From: Ricinus communis
Taxonomy: Eukaryota > Streptophyta > Magnoliopsida > Malpighiales > Euphorbiaceae
DNA length: 64,000 nt
NCBI RefSeq assembly: GCF_019578655.1
Contig: NC_063256.1
Location: forward strand, 18,396,531 to 18,460,530
Direction: 5' to 3'
The number at the start of each line of letters is the position of its first letter. Position 1 is the stretch's first letter. Below, one piece after another: positions 23,562 to 34,334 of the stretch. The notes under the pieces are model-generated. The model saw nothing but the letters and a program-made list of their open reading frames with translations. It was not told the origin of the DNA and ran no database searches. The translations under genes were made by a program, and so were the position numbers.

Positions 23562-25439
23562 CTACAATAAAAGAATCCACCGAGTCAATCTCAGTTTCGC
23601 ATAATTTTTTAGGAATAAGTACCTTAATGCTGAGTGGTCCATGAAGACAATGGTCTTAGAGAGAATGAGGTACGATCTAAACTTGTCGAAGGCATAAACA
23701 ATAGCCAACAACTCCTTTTCTATGGTGGTGTAGTGCTCCTGGGCTCCTGTCAAAGTCTTGCTAGCATAATAAATGGGTTGGAACTTCTTTTCAATCCTCT
23801 GTCCAAGCACAGCTCCAACTGCATAATCACTAGCATCGCACATTAACTCAAAAGGCAACCCCCAATCAAGCGAAACCATGATTGGGGCTATAGTAAGAAG
23901 TTTCTTAAGTAACTCAAAAGCAGGCAAGCATGCATCATTAAAAACAAAAGGTGCATCCTTAACTAACAACTGATTAAGAGGCCTAGCAATCTTAGAGAAA
24001 TCTCTAATAAATCTCCTATAAAACCCTGCATGGCCTAGAAAACTCCTAACTGCTTTAATAGAACTAGGAGGAGGTAGCTTAGATATAACCTCTATCTTAG
24101 CTATGTCCACCTCCATCCCAGCCTGAGAGATCTTATGCCCTAACACAATCCCTTCTCTCACCATGAAATGGCATTTTTCCCAATTCAATACCAAGTTAGC
24201 CTTAATACACCTAGCTAACATGCGCTCAAGATTTGCCAAACAAAGAGAGAAAGAATCACCAAAAACAGAGAAGTCATCCATAAATACCTCCATAGACTCC
24301 TCAATCATGTCCTCAAAGATAGCAATCATGCATCGCTAAAATGTAGCCGGTGCATTGCACAGTCCGAATGGCATCCGTCTGTAAGCGAACGTCCCATAAG
24401 GGTAGGTGAAAGTAGTCTTCTCTTGGTCCTCAGGTGCAATAGGAATCTGGAAATAACCTGAAAAACCATCAAGAAAATAATAGAACATGTGACCTGCCAA
24501 ACGCTTAATCATCTGATCAATGAAAGGAAGAGGGAAATGATCCTTCCGAGTTGCATCATTAAGCCTCATGTAATCAATGCAAACTCAAAAGCCTGTTACC
24601 GTCCGAGTCGAGATCAACTCATCCTTCTCATTCCTTACCACTGTCATGCCTCCTTTCTTGGGCACAACCTGCACAGGACTCACCCACGAACTGTCAGAAA
24701 TGGGGTATATGAAACCTGCATCAAGAAGTTTAATTACATCCTTCTTCACCACTTCTTTCATGTCCGGGTTGAGCTGTCTCTGAGGCTGAACAACCAGCCT
24801 GAAACTGTCCTCCAACAAGATCTTATGAGAGCAAAAACTTGGATTTATGCCTGGGATGCCAGCTATCTTAAAGGCAAAGGCCTTCTTGTACTTCCTTAGA
24901 ACTTCCAAAAGCATGGCTTGTTCTTTGGGAGTCAGATCAGCTGCTATGATCACTAGTAAGCGCTTCTTTTCATCCAAGAAGACATAAATCAATTGGCTTG
25001 GCAACTCCTTCAATTCTAAGAGTGGTGGGTCTTCGAATGAAGTCTTTACCTTCTGCACTCCAGACCTGTCAAGAAAAAGATAAGAATCCATTGACAAGCT
25101 CGGCTCAGAAGCCAATAAAATAGTGAGTTGCTCCAACACTTGCTTGTTGGACAACTCCTCCTCATCCTCAGCTAATGCTACCTGCAAAGGGTCATAACAT
25201 AACATTTCCTGCAAATGGGACTCAACAACATCATCAATCACATCAACAGAATACACAACATCATCATGGTCTAGGGACTGTCTCATAGAAGTGGCTAGGT
25301 CAAAGGTAATGGTCTCATCATCAACTCTAAGCTTAAGCTTCCCATCGCTTACATCGATAACAGCCCTTGATGTAGCTAGGAAAGGCCTACCCAGGATAAG
25401 AGGCACAATGCTCTCATTCTCCATATCCATCACCCACAA
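23562..25439 (-). pseudogene. Reverse transcriptase and RNase H of the Athila element
   Basis: One continuous frame from the protease tail (VPLILGRPFLATSRAVIDV) through RT (SWVSPVQVVPKKGGMTVV, FPLPFIDQMIKRLAGH, GTFAYRRMPFGLCNAPATF, VFMDDFSVFG) to RNase H (FELMCDASDYAVGAVLGQ, YTTIEKELLAIVYAFDKFRS). The FMDD catalytic motif is the form usual in Athila/Tat elements. It is interrupted only by three nonsense codons: TGA at 24585, TAG at 24336 and TAG at 23562. The first two to be compared with the family are CGA and CAG, so C-to-T changes explain them. Apart from these stops the protein is well preserved. Confidence 0.93.
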
Positions 25440-25680
25440 AGTCCATAGGAAAGATAAATTTATCCACCTTCACAAGTACATCCTCAACCATACCTCTAGG
25501 AATCTTAACAGTCCTATCAGCTAACTGAATGCTCATCCTAGTAGGCTTGGGTTCATGCAACGCTAACTTAGCAAACAAACTAGTTGGCATCAAATTAATA
25601 CTAGCTCCTAAATCGACCAATGCACCATTAATTAGCAAGTCGCCAATCATACAAGGGACAGTAAAACTCCCTAGATCTCA
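25414..25680 (-). pseudogene. Aspartic protease of the Athila element
   Basis: The active site reads ALVDLGASINLMP, the Athila form of the DTGA/DSGA motif, followed by FAKLALHEPKPTRMSIQLAD. A single extra G in GTGGGTG near 25435 shifts the frame into the RT part, while the upstream gag C-terminus is in the protease frame. A stop at 25678 separates it from gag. Confidence 0.85.
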
Positions 25681-27620
25681 TCGCTTGAGTGGCAGCTTGT
25701 TCTGGAGAATAGCTGAACACTCCTCATTAAGTACTACCTGACCAAGATCCTCCAACTTCCTCTTGTTGCTCAAAATCTCCTTTAAGAACTTAGCATACTT
25801 CGGCATCTGCGAAATTGCCTCAACAAAAGATAAGTTAATTTTTAGCTGCTTAAACAAGTCAAGAAACTTACTGTATTGCTTGTCCACCTTATCCTGCCTC
25901 AACCTCGCAGGATATGGAACCGAGGGCTGATACTCCCGCACAGGGCTCTTTTGCCTGTCTTCTTTCTTCGTCTCAATCTCCACCACCTCAGGCTCTAGTC
26001 CTTTCTTAGTTGGCTCGTCCTGCACAATCATATCACCCTTATCAGCTAAAGGCAAAGAACCAAACAATTGCTTATCTGATCGCAAGGTGATAGCCTTGCA
26101 ATGCTCCCTCGGGTTTGACTCTGTAGTGCTGGGGAGAGATCCTGAGGGTCTCTTTGAAAGCATCTTAGAAACCTGGCCAATCTGAGTCTCCAAGTTTTGA
26201 ATCGAGGCCTGCTGATTCCTAAGTGCACTATCAGTCAGCTGCTTAAACAAGTCAAGAAACTTACTGTATTGCTTGTCCACCTTATCCTGCCTCAACCTTG
26301 CAGGATATGGAACCGAGGGCTGATACTCCCGCACAGGGCTCTTTTGCCTGTCTTCTTTCTTCGTCTCAATCTCCACCACCTCAGGCTCTAGTCCTTTCTT
26401 AGTTGGCTCGTCCTGCACAATCATATCATCCTTATCAGCTAAAGGCAAAGAACCAAACAATTGCTTATCTGATCGCAAGGTGATAGCCTTGCAATGCTCC
26501 CTCTAAATTTGACTTCTTTTCTGGTGGAGGAGGAGCTTGTGCAGGCCCAGCTGGCTGTTGCGGTGGCTGCTGATGAAGTCTTTGAAAACCGGGTGGACCC
26601 TGGGCATTATTGTTCCTCCAACCAAAGTTGAGATGATTGCACCACCCAGGGCTGTATGTGTTGCTGTAAGGGTTGTTCTGCTGCCTTGGGGCATTCCATA
26701 TATAATCAACCTGCTCAACATCAGAAGACACAGTAGAAACAGATGGAAAAGTAGAAGAAGATGAAACAAACATACCTCCCGTAGTACCGTTTGCACTATA
26801 GTGCGAGCTACCATAAAATTTGCAGCCAATGTTCGTTGCATGAATTGGCTCTGGAGTTGGTCAATCTTCTTGGCTAGAAGCTCCACGTGAGCTGCCAAGG
26901 CTATTATAGAATTCACTTGGTTGACCACTCCCTGTCTTCCTGGTCGGCTCCTAGAGGATTGCCAATGATAATTGTTCATGGCCATTTCCTCTATCAAGTT
27001 CTGAGCCTGCTCGGGCGTCTTACTGTTTAGTGCCCCACCTGCTGCAGCATCCACCATCTGCCTCGTCGTAAGGTTCAACCTGCTGTAGAAGGTTTGAACT
27101 TGCATCCACACTGGTAATCTGTGATGTGAGCAGCATCTCAAAAGATCCTTAAACCTCTCCTATGCATTGTACATGCTCTCATCATCAAACTGCATAAAAG
27201 AAGATATGTCATTTCTAAATTTAGTAGTTTTAGCGGGAGGAAATACTTACAGAGAAATTTTTTGTAGCGCCTTCCGGTGTAGTAATCTGCTTTGTGGAAG
27301 AGATTGCAACCATCTCTTTGCTCTGTCCCTCAAGGAAAATGGAAACAATCTCAGCCAATGGCATCATCGGTTGTTCCATTTATCTTGAATGTGTCACAAA
27401 TCTCCAAAAAGTTGGCGATATGTGCATTGGAATCCTCGCTGGGCAATCCTCCAAACTGCACGCTCTGCTGGATCATCTGGATAACATTGGCCTTTATCTC
27501 AAAATTGTTGGCCGTTATAAGAGGTCTGACTATACTAGTTTTTATCCCATCCAAATATGGTCGAGCAAACTCATACATCGTCTTGTGATCGTCATCGGCC
27601 TGGGGATTCTGGTTCTCCAT
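25681..27620 (-). pseudogene. Gag of the Athila element, with an in-frame internal duplication
   Basis: The ATG at 27620 opens MENQNPQADDDHK, and the capsid region reads HIANFLEICDTFKINGTTDDAI. A one-base deletion near 27355 shifts the frame. The next piece (26503-27141) contains MVDAAAGGALNSKTPEQAQN and EEMAMNNYHWQSSRSRPG, typical of Athila Gag. A further frameshift leads to a Gln/Pro-rich part (LHQQPPQQPAGPAQAPPPPE). The C-terminal part (25681-26478) carries two copies of a ~267-bp segment (at 25844-26110 and 26237-26503), 393 bp apart and therefore in frame (131 codons). I see no CCHC knuckle. Confidence 0.88.
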
Positions 27621-27900
27621 CACGTTAGCTCTATGAACCTGAACTGTAACTCTGACCTCCTCCTTAATTGCTTACAAACGTCGTCTCAATAATCTGAGAG
27701 AATGCTCCGAGTCAAATAAGGGTTCTATGGGATTAGGGTTAGAGCTCCTGGTTATAAACTACCTACAAGTGGAATGTAGCGACCAAAGAATAACAATGGT
27801 TAAGACAATGAAAAATAAAAGAAAGAAAAATAAAGATAGAAAAGTAAATATGGCTAAATTAACAAAAACACAAGTTCATTCTAGTTCACACAAAAAGTAA
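27621..27900 (-). other. 5' leader of the Athila element
   Basis: About 280 bp between primer site and gag start, AT-rich on the side near the primer site. No ORF or structured element recognised. Confidence 0.65.
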
Positions 27901-27901
27901 T

Positions 27902-27922
27902 TCCCTGGCAACAGCGCCAAAA
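27902..27922 (-). other. Primer-binding site of the Athila element (tRNA-Asp-like)
   Basis: The minus strand reads TGGCGCTGTTGCCAGGG just inside the LTR. The plant tRNA-Asp type site is TGGCGCCGTTGCCGGGG, so two transitions separate them. Athila and related elements use this primer. Confidence 0.85.
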
Positions 27923-27925
27923 ACT

Positions 27926-29386
27926 TGATAAGCTATTTATGTAGTTACAGTCCCAGGCAGTGAACCTATCAATGCAGACTAGCATAAATGGTGAGTATCA
28001 AGATCATATTCTCAGGAAAGGGTGATCCTAGACCTACTGTAGCGTTTTATGTTATTTAACCTAAACAACTCAATGAAGTGTTATGCTATGATTGAATACG
28101 AACAAACAATTAATTAAATGTCAAATAATCTGAAAGGATAATGGAGCAACACAAGAAGAAAGCAAATCCAAAGGGGACATAATTGCGATGGAATTACTAA
28201 AGGTGATTATCTTGATTACCAAATTGATTACCCGTTCCTGAATCCTAAAATGAACTCGGATCCTCTCTCGAGCTCAACGAATTCCTAACTCTGGGAACTA
28301 AATGCTGGAAACTCTTTCTAACAATTAATCTCAGCACAACATGAAGCTTAGATTTAAGTCTATTAAGAGTTGTTAATACTTAATCCGACTAGCTGATTAA
28401 CCTTATCTCTAAGTGTTATCAACCAGTTCTTGCTTAATCAAGTTTCGACTATTTAACGAATTTCTCAATACCAATTAAACAATCTAAGCAACATTTTACT
28501 CAACGTCTCAAGTGAAATGAAATTAACTTTTATTACTGATAAGCAAGAAGGATTACAATTTGGTAACTTAATAATCAAAACAAATCAAACAACCCATCAA
28601 CAATAGAGACCCCAATGGGTTCAAAAGCTCTAGCTACTCATGTTCATAGTTAAAACAAAGTAAGGAACAAATAAGGAAAAGCAAATTGAAAGCATGTACA
28701 CCCTTCTCTTTCAAGTTGGATGAGAAACCCTAATTTTCCAATTCAAAATATCAAACCCTAATTTGCCTCTTAAATGCACCCAAATCTTATCTTGTTCTTC
28801 AAACCGATGTTGAAACAAGTGTAATCCTTCCTTCAATTGATGAAATTGATCTCCCAAAGTAGACAACTAAGGTCTAGAAACAAATGAATTGAGTGTGTAT
28901 ATTGGAAATCAAGTCAGAAAATTTACCCCTCATTCACCAAATCGATTTTGCCTATATAGTCACTTCAGCACGGCCGTGGTCAAGCCTGTGCTGGTCTGCA
29001 CGGGCGGAGTCCAGGCCATGCTGAACCTACGCATTCTGTTGTGTTGACCTCTTCCAGGCCGTGCCTAAGCTGGTGCTGAGCCATCACGGGCTGTGGTGGC
29101 TACGGAAACTGTGCCAAAATGGCACTTCTAGGGGGCAGCTTCTTGACAATTCAGCATGGCTAGAGTCTAGGCCGTGCTCAACCCTTAGAATGCTAGTCCT
29201 TGCTCAATTAGATGGATTCTGGTCCGTAATTACACGTATTTCCCTCGATTGCTGACAATGTCCTTTGATAATGACCTAAAACGTGAAAGGAACCAAAAGA
29301 CAGGTGATTCTAGCATAAAACAAGATAATTATGCACAAGAATGTAAACAATTGGGCATATAAATATGTGTAATATGATGCCTATCA
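27926..29386 (-). repeat. 5' LTR of the Athila element
   Basis: Begins TGATAAGCTATTTATG and ends GATGCCTATCA on the plus strand, directly followed by the target copy CATAT. As the 5' LTR of a minus-strand element it carries the active-position promoter: the GC-rich island at 28967-29175, then the TATA box. Confidence 0.95.
28952..28959 (-). promoter_or_regulatory. TATA box of the Athila 5' LTR
   Basis: CTATATAG, a palindrome, sits just downstream (on the minus strand) of the repeated GGCCGTGCT words. The motif and its neighbours are conserved in both LTRs, which supports it as the start-site element. Confidence 0.65.
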
Positions 29387-29391
29387 CATAT

Positions 29392-30000
29392 GCATCTCTT
29401 TCTATATTTATGGTCTTTAATCAAAGTCCTTATAAGTTTAGGATTTCCATAAAACCTTAACTTACTTTAAGTCGGGCTTTGTTATCCTAAATGGACTTTA
29501 ATTAATATAAGAACTAATCCATGGATAATAAACCCATCATAGGCCCATTAGCTCTTAATTAATTAACCTTTAATTAGGCCAAATATATATGAGTTTAAGC
29601 CCAAAGCATAAAGTCTAGTAATGCATTATGACCACTCAAATGTGTAGGAAGAAAAAAAAGCTAAGCTAAAAACCCGAAAGGGTAGCTAAGGCAAAAATAA
29701 AGTCTGCTAAGTCGAAAACCCGAAAGGGCGGCTTGGGTAAAAGTTAAGACCAAAAGCCTGCTAAGTTGAAAAACCAAAAGGGTGGCTTAGCAAAAACTAA
29801 GGAAAAAAATAAATAGTAAAAGAAAAGAGATTTGGCTGCATATCTATAAGAGAATGAGGCTGCCATCAAACCATTGATGGGTTTTGTACATATGTCTAAC
29901 CCAATGATGGTTTTAGCCAGGATGACTAGAATTGGATTTTCTCTATACTCAAATGAAATTAGCAGAAATTAAGCATAAAGCCAATAGCCCAGCATTCGAA
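29392..30000 (+). other. Internal region of the Ogre/Tat-like element with short repeats
   Basis: Directly right of the Athila target site. At 29658-29800 three degenerate ~45-bp units carry AAACCCGAAAGGG and GGCTTAG/GGCTTGG words. From memory, such CCGAAAGGGCGGC repeats occur just after pol in Ogre/Tat elements. No RT or IN sequence is present, so gag-pol was deleted or never there. Otherwise AT-rich and non-coding. Confidence 0.5.
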
Positions 30001-30325
30001 TCAGGATGGTGTGCCCCTTTCCTTCTTTTCACAGTAAGAGATCAGTGAAGTAAGGGTAATGTACTTACCAACAGAATCAGAAAGTACCTTAGTTGGGGGC
30101 ATGTCGATCAATTCAGTTAGTTTGCTAAGAAAAGGCTCATTTAGTTTTGGGAGGGCAATAAGATTAGTAGAATCCATGGGAACCCCAAGAATAGCAGAGA
30201 ATTTTTTAATCATGGGGCATAACTCTTGCCCGTTGAATCTAAAGACATGGTCCCTTAGGTATAAAGAGTTGACAGCATAATGGAGAAACCTATAATCAAA
30301 TGGAATTTCCTAAGTTTAATCCAAT
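30001..30325 (-). pseudogene. Antisense ORF remnant in the Ogre/Tat-like element, DUF7745-like
   Basis: One minus-strand frame runs from a stop near 30320 to the stop at 30001, including HVFRFNGQELCPMIKKF and SAILGVPMDSTNLIALPKL. The pattern of a hydrophobic helix followed by a 'PTIEEF-LLG-P'-like motif recalls plant transposon-associated proteins annotated as DUF7745 / PMD-related. That similarity is from memory and weak. It lies downstream of the PMD-like remnant on the same strand and could be part of the same decayed gene or a second one. Confidence 0.35.
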
Positions 30326-31016
30326 CATCACCTGTTAGGGTTTTGAGGAGAGTTTGTAGGCTTTTGGCACTCTTTTGGGATATATTTTTGGCTTTTTAAA
30401 GTGTAGAATCACATGTGAGGAAGTGAGCGGGCTCATAGGTATAAATAGGCCTCAAATCAATGCCCGAGTTGGATACTGCAACTGTAAAGCCGATCAGCAT
30501 AGTGCACAACTGATCGGTTGTGTGTAGAGCTGAATCAAACAAGCAAATAGCCGATCGGTTGTGTGGCCTCCTAGTGCAATTTTTGGTCAATTTTGATGGT
30601 CTTTTAGGCATTTTTACGATTTTTGTTGCATATAAGATCATACAAATGCAATAATAAAGGGAAATATGCAAAATAGAAGTCTAAAACCAATGATTTTATA
30701 TATCCTTAAAGTCAAAAGTTCTACAAAGGTTCTAAAGGTCAAAAGTATAAGCAGTAACGGAAGGGAAAGTACAAGTAATAAAGATCAAAAGGCAAGGTTC
30801 TCTCCCGAATTCCCTATTCCATCATCCGAGTCGGTGTCCATCCCCTAGGTCCGTAAGGTGGATAGCTGAAGTGTTAGAGTATTGATTTGATAGTACTGAG
30901 CGTCGATCTAATGCTGCCGTTAATCCACTTGCCTCTACAAACCCTTATGGTCCTTCTGATGAAAACTTGAAAGGACATTAATTAGTGTTTTTCATAAATG
31001 AATACATGCATACATT
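30326..31016. other. Non-coding interval with an inverted-repeat CCGATCAG motif
   Basis: No convincing ORF. CCGATCAG (30490-30497) and CTGATCGG (30510-30517) form a perfect 8-bp dyad, and CCGATCGG recurs at about 30551. Similar CCGATT / AATCGGCT words occur in both LTR copies of this element (14276-14310 and 32197-32235). An acidic minus-strand stretch near 30790-30845 (DTDSDDGIGNSGEN) could be the C-terminal tail of the antisense gene. Confidence 0.45.
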
Positions 31017-32059
31017 TTATATTGCATAAATCATTTTCTTACTTGCCAATCCTCGCCAAGGAAAAAGAATTACCTCCTCAAGGTGCCGACCAATTGATGG
31101 ACGTACTAAAACGAGTCTCTCTAAACCTGTATGATTGCTCGGAATAAATTCTGGAGGAAGGCAATGCTCCAGGTGCAAGTGATGAAAACCATCAGATTTT
31201 AAGGGAATAAAATGCTCCCAGAACCACATTAGACGTGGCTGTAGGAGGTGCCTCAGAGGCAGCACTATTAGAGCCTATTATGTGGGAAGGCTTAGAACGT
31301 TGGTCAGCTCATGAATAGCAGGAGCGTAGTGGAGGAACTATAAATAAAATGGTTAGAAAAGCGGGATACAAAAAAAGAATTCTAGGTAAGTCCACGAAAA
31401 GGTACCTGAGCCATGACATCATCATCTAAAGGCACAGCCCTCAACAGTTGAGGGATAAAGAAAGTGTACTCTGTCCACCGAGATCGGATGGTGAGAACCT
31501 CAGGCTCATCGTACCCCGCCAATCCACATGTGGTGCACATGAACCTGAGCCCACTCCACTAATACACTCTTGCTTGAGCCCCAGTGACCGATGCGAGGGA
31601 AAGTCATGAGGTGCAGATAGATAGTCCCACTGCTTCTTATCTAGGTATCCTATCCTTGCCCCGGCATCCACTTCCCCTCATCGAACCACTTCTCTAGCCA
31701 GGATGTCATAAAATCAATGATGAAGTGCTCCCAGATGACGAAGCATTGATTACGAATTGCATCATCAAATAGCATGAGCGTGTCGGAGAAATCAATATCC
31801 GTGATACCAGCAAAGGAAAGAGGGGATAGTGTCAGCTCACCGACAGGGGTGTACAAGGTGTGAGTAGTATCCATCCACCTCTTGGAAAAGGCATAGACAG
31901 AGGTGTGGTAAGTCTTCTAGTGACTGATGGGAGCATAGCTACAAACTATTGGAAGCTGGAATCTCCAATTCTAGATTGGATAAAGCTAGAGAGCTCATCA
32001 AACCACTCGCGAGCTCTATAAAGATTTCTAGCAAACTGGATCGACATAATGTCACCATA
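31017..32059 (-). pseudogene. Antisense plant-mobile-domain (PMD)-like gene, degraded
   Basis: The first ATG (32059) opens MSIQFARNLYRAREWFDELS. After a stop and a frameshift the most telling part (31650-31874 and just upstream) reads AFSKRWMDTTHTLYTPVGEL and TLSPLSFAGITDIDFS. This matches the plan of plant mobile domain proteins (aminotransferase-like, PF10536): a KRW/ERW turn, a TTHTF-like strand, GE(L/M)T, then an 'F--ITG' motif. Further frames (31441-31671, 31017-31265) include an LMWFWEHF motif like the LWAWE motif of PMD proteins. The gene lies antisense to the retroelement, between the missing pol and the 3' LTR, where extra ORFs are known in Tat-group elements. At least two frameshifts and several stops make it non-functional. 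Confidence 0.5.
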
Positions 32060-32989
32060 AAAAGCCAAATGCTTAAGTATTAAACATAATGTACGTATGA
32101 AGAGACCCTAAAAAAGTAAGTATATGTCTATTAGTTGGCTTTTTGCAAAAGAATCCATGAAGACCCTTTTTCGACCTGTGCACGATCGATTCGAACTGTC
32201 CAGAGTCAATCGGCACTGCACATTGCTGATTGGCTCTCTAGGTTAGGGCACGCAGTTTTTTTAACATTCTTCGCAGTTTTTTCCATATTTTGGGTAAGTA
32301 ACATGTATATCTAGTACATAAGTCATAGGAGACAATATTTAAAGCTAGAAAAATACCTCTTCGATGGCTTAAAATGCCCATGGATGTTCAATTTTGCCAA
32401 AAGGGGGATTTCCTCTCCTTTCATAAGCCCAAGGTCATTTTGATGAGAAATTGGAGGAGAAAACTCCCAATTTCATACAATTGGGGTACGTCCAGCAAAT
32501 CTTGAGGAAGAACTCACCATTTTAAGATTGATTTTGTGGAATTTGGTTAAGAAATGCGAGAGAAATCACAAAAAGAGTGAAATAGAATTTTAGAGAGAAA
32601 AGTGAAGAAGGACAGATAAAGTGAATGAATGGAGGATACAAGGATATAGACATGTAGAAGGCTAGTTAGCATCTCGAAGTGAAAGTCCCCTAAAGTTATA
32701 AGTTTGGTCCCTAACCCATTAAAATTACATTTTAGTTCCTGAGCGGGTCAAATACCAGTATAGCTTATAGAAGGTACCAAACGAATCAGATCGCACTTTA
32801 AGGCAGGAAATTCTAACTAAAAGTACCCTAAAGTGGAAAATTACCGAATTAAACTAAAGTGGTAAATTGTTTCCTAAAATGGAAAATAGCTAGAGTTAAA
32901 TCTCTACAATCATGAAATCAACGGGCGTGGTTCCCAAATCAACGGGCATAGTTCCCAAGTCAACGGAAGTGGTTCCAAAATCAATGGCT
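32060..32989 (+). repeat. 3' LTR start of the Ogre/Tat-like element, truncated
   Basis: From about 32227 it matches the left LTR from 12976 (for example GCAGTTTTTT / ACATGTATATC / GAGGAAGARCTYRCCATTT). The exact LTR start lies somewhere in 32060-32227, as no clear polypurine tract is seen. It breaks at about 32989 where LTR-G begins. Its first ~170 bases would hold the promoter of the antisense PMD-like gene. Confidence 0.55.
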
Positions 32990-33389
32990 CCTTAGAATAG
33001 TGGCGCCTAGTAGGTTTAACATGCACATAAGAGGCGCCTAGCTTGGTTTCCTCTTTAAGCTTCTTTTCCCTTATTTCCTCTTGAAGGAAGTTCGTCCCCC
33101 CCTTTTCCTTATGAATATTTGGCCCAAACTAGCTTTTCTCAAGCCCCAACATATTGAATTAGGTTATTGAAACTTGAATCTTTGTCTAACTCTAATTTTT
33201 GAAGTTGGTCAAGCCTAAATTTATTGAATAAGCCCATTTAAGCCCTCCTTCATTCTTTTAGCTCTAGCTCTTATAATTGGATATCCTTTGATGAATAATG
33301 GATCCTTTGAACTTGTAATTGGACTTAGAGTATAACTCAACCCTTAACTTGAAGTTGGACCATGACTTAGCTTTGACTCTTAATTCGCA
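32990..33389 (-). repeat. 3' LTR-G, truncated
   Basis: Matches the right half of 34335-35240: CTCCTTAGAATAGTGG, TAGCTTGGTTTCCTCTTTAA, GAATTAGGTTATT. It ends at TTAATTCGCA next to the polypurine tract. About 500 bp of the LTR are missing. Confidence 0.88.
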
Positions 33390-33405
33390 TTATTCTCCCT
33401 TTCTT
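33390..33405 (-). other. Polypurine tract of element G
   Basis: The minus strand reads AAAGAAAGGGAGAATAA directly before the LTR start TGCGAATTAAG. Confidence 0.8.
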
Positions 33406-33477
33406 TGAAAAGATTCATCCTAGAATCTTGCCAAAATATTGTGAAAGAACCAAACATATGATTAAAATCATTATAAA

Positions 33478-33753
33478 CTAATTATTAATTTGCAATTGTT
33501 TCCTAAACGTGGTTAGAGGAATTCTCGAAATATTTTCAATGCCAATAAAATTGACATATTCAGTGGCATGTAGAAAGACTTCTCCACTTTTCTCAACCTT
33601 TGCTTCATCTTCAAGTCCAACCTCTTCGATTTTAGATTCACTCAAAGATAGCAAATCGTTGTTGTTCTCACCATCTTTAATCATCCACCCATAGGAATCT
33701 ATATTTTCTTCAGGAGAGCATACTATCTCTTCAATGTCATTAATATTAGTCAC
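33478..33753 (-). pseudogene. Charged ORF of element G, shared with elements at 35 and 60 kb
   Basis: A 91-residue acidic protein end with GENNNDLLSLSESK, EDEAKVEKSGEV and the C-terminal motif IPLTTFRKQLQ. The same order occurs at 60130-60400 (GENDNDL, EDEAKVEL, VPLTTFMKDLQ) and, more decayed, at 35630-35815. In those copies it follows a protease and a lysine-rich linker, so it seems to be the C-terminal part of a PR-linker-acidic protein. The frame upstream (33754-34300) is broken but contains a basic stretch, KPKLKRLAKEPRHVKMM. Function unknown. Confidence 0.6.
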
Positions 33754-34316
33754 TAAAGATGGGCCAGATTCGGCTTTATCTTCCTAATGATTAAGAAAGC
33801 TATTAATTAACCTTTTCAATTCTTCATAATCATGCTTGCATGATTCCAAACTACTTATCGATTTTATCTCCATTGATATTTCATCATCTTAACATGACGT
33901 GGTTCTTTTGCTAATCTTTTTAGCTTAGGTTTAGGGGTATAAAACTTTTGTAGAGACTTTTCATAGTATTATCGAGCAAACTCCTCTTAATGAAACATCT
34001 CACAATACATACAAGCTCCCCTGTTTGCACTCAAATATGTCAAATTTTGGTGTTTACATTCAAATCAAACTTTTACCATTGTTTTAATTTGAAACAAGAA
34101 TATTTTTCTTATTATATATAATCATATACTCTAGATGTAAGACAATAACTTAAGAATACAAGAAAATGAATTTTTAGGACAGGAATTTAAAGAGCAAATT
34201 TCAATTTTAAGAAACAAAGAAGAAAATTTTGGCCATAGAAAAGAGAAGAAACTAGAAATTTAGTAGGAACAAAAAAAAAACAATTGAATAAAGGATAGAT
34301 AGATCGGCTTTAGTGA

Positions 34317-34332
34317 CTTAGCCCTGATACCA
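34317..34332 (-). other. Primer-binding site of element G (tRNA-Met, mutated)
   Basis: The minus strand reads TGGTATCAGGGCTAAG next to the LTR end CACATCA. One base differs from TGGTATCAGAGC. Confidence 0.8.
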
Positions 34333-34334
34333 AA

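Larger units (their letters stand above)
16263..29386 (-). mobile_element. Element B: complete Athila-lineage retrotransposon, 13.1 kb, pseudogenised
   Basis: Two LTRs (1441 and 1461 bp) with TGATA...TATCA ends are flanked by a perfect 5-bp duplication CATAT at 16258-16262 and 29387-29391. On the minus strand the order is LTR, tRNA-Asp-like primer site, gag, protease (LVDLGASINLMP), RT (FMDD), RNase H, integrase, a ~1.2-kb spacer with a promoter-like island, a third ORF, a 1.7-kb non-coding tail, polypurine tract, LTR. The Athila lineage fits the tRNA-Asp site, the gag and pol motifs, the long size and the extra ORF after pol. The LTRs differ by scattered substitutions and by small indels in their GC-rich islands, so the insertion is not recent. 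Confidence 0.93.
12976..32989 (+). mobile_element. Ogre/Tat-like retrotransposon lacking gag-pol, split by the Athila element
   Basis: Removing the Athila insertion (16263-29386) joins two parts. The first is a long LTR (12976-16059) with a primer-site-like TGGCGACTCC. The second has short repeats with CCGAAAGGG, antisense ORF remnants and a second, truncated copy of the LTR start (about 32227-32989). The two LTR copies match at GGGCACRCAG, ACATGTATATC, AAAATACCTCTWYRATGGCT and TTTCATAAGCCYAAGRTSAT-like text. LTRs above 3 kb and antisense extra ORFs between pol and the 3' LTR are features reported for the Tat/Ogre group. The assignment is an inference from structure, because no RT remains. 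Confidence 0.55.

Noticed and set aside
27167..27692. Plus-strand ORFs over the Athila gag (73-132 residues)
   Set aside because: The opposite strand has recognisable Athila Gag sequence; these have no family resemblance.
31017..32059. The PMD-like remnant as an intact host gene
   Set aside because: At least two frameshifts and several stops, and its place inside a retroelement, point to a decayed transposon gene.
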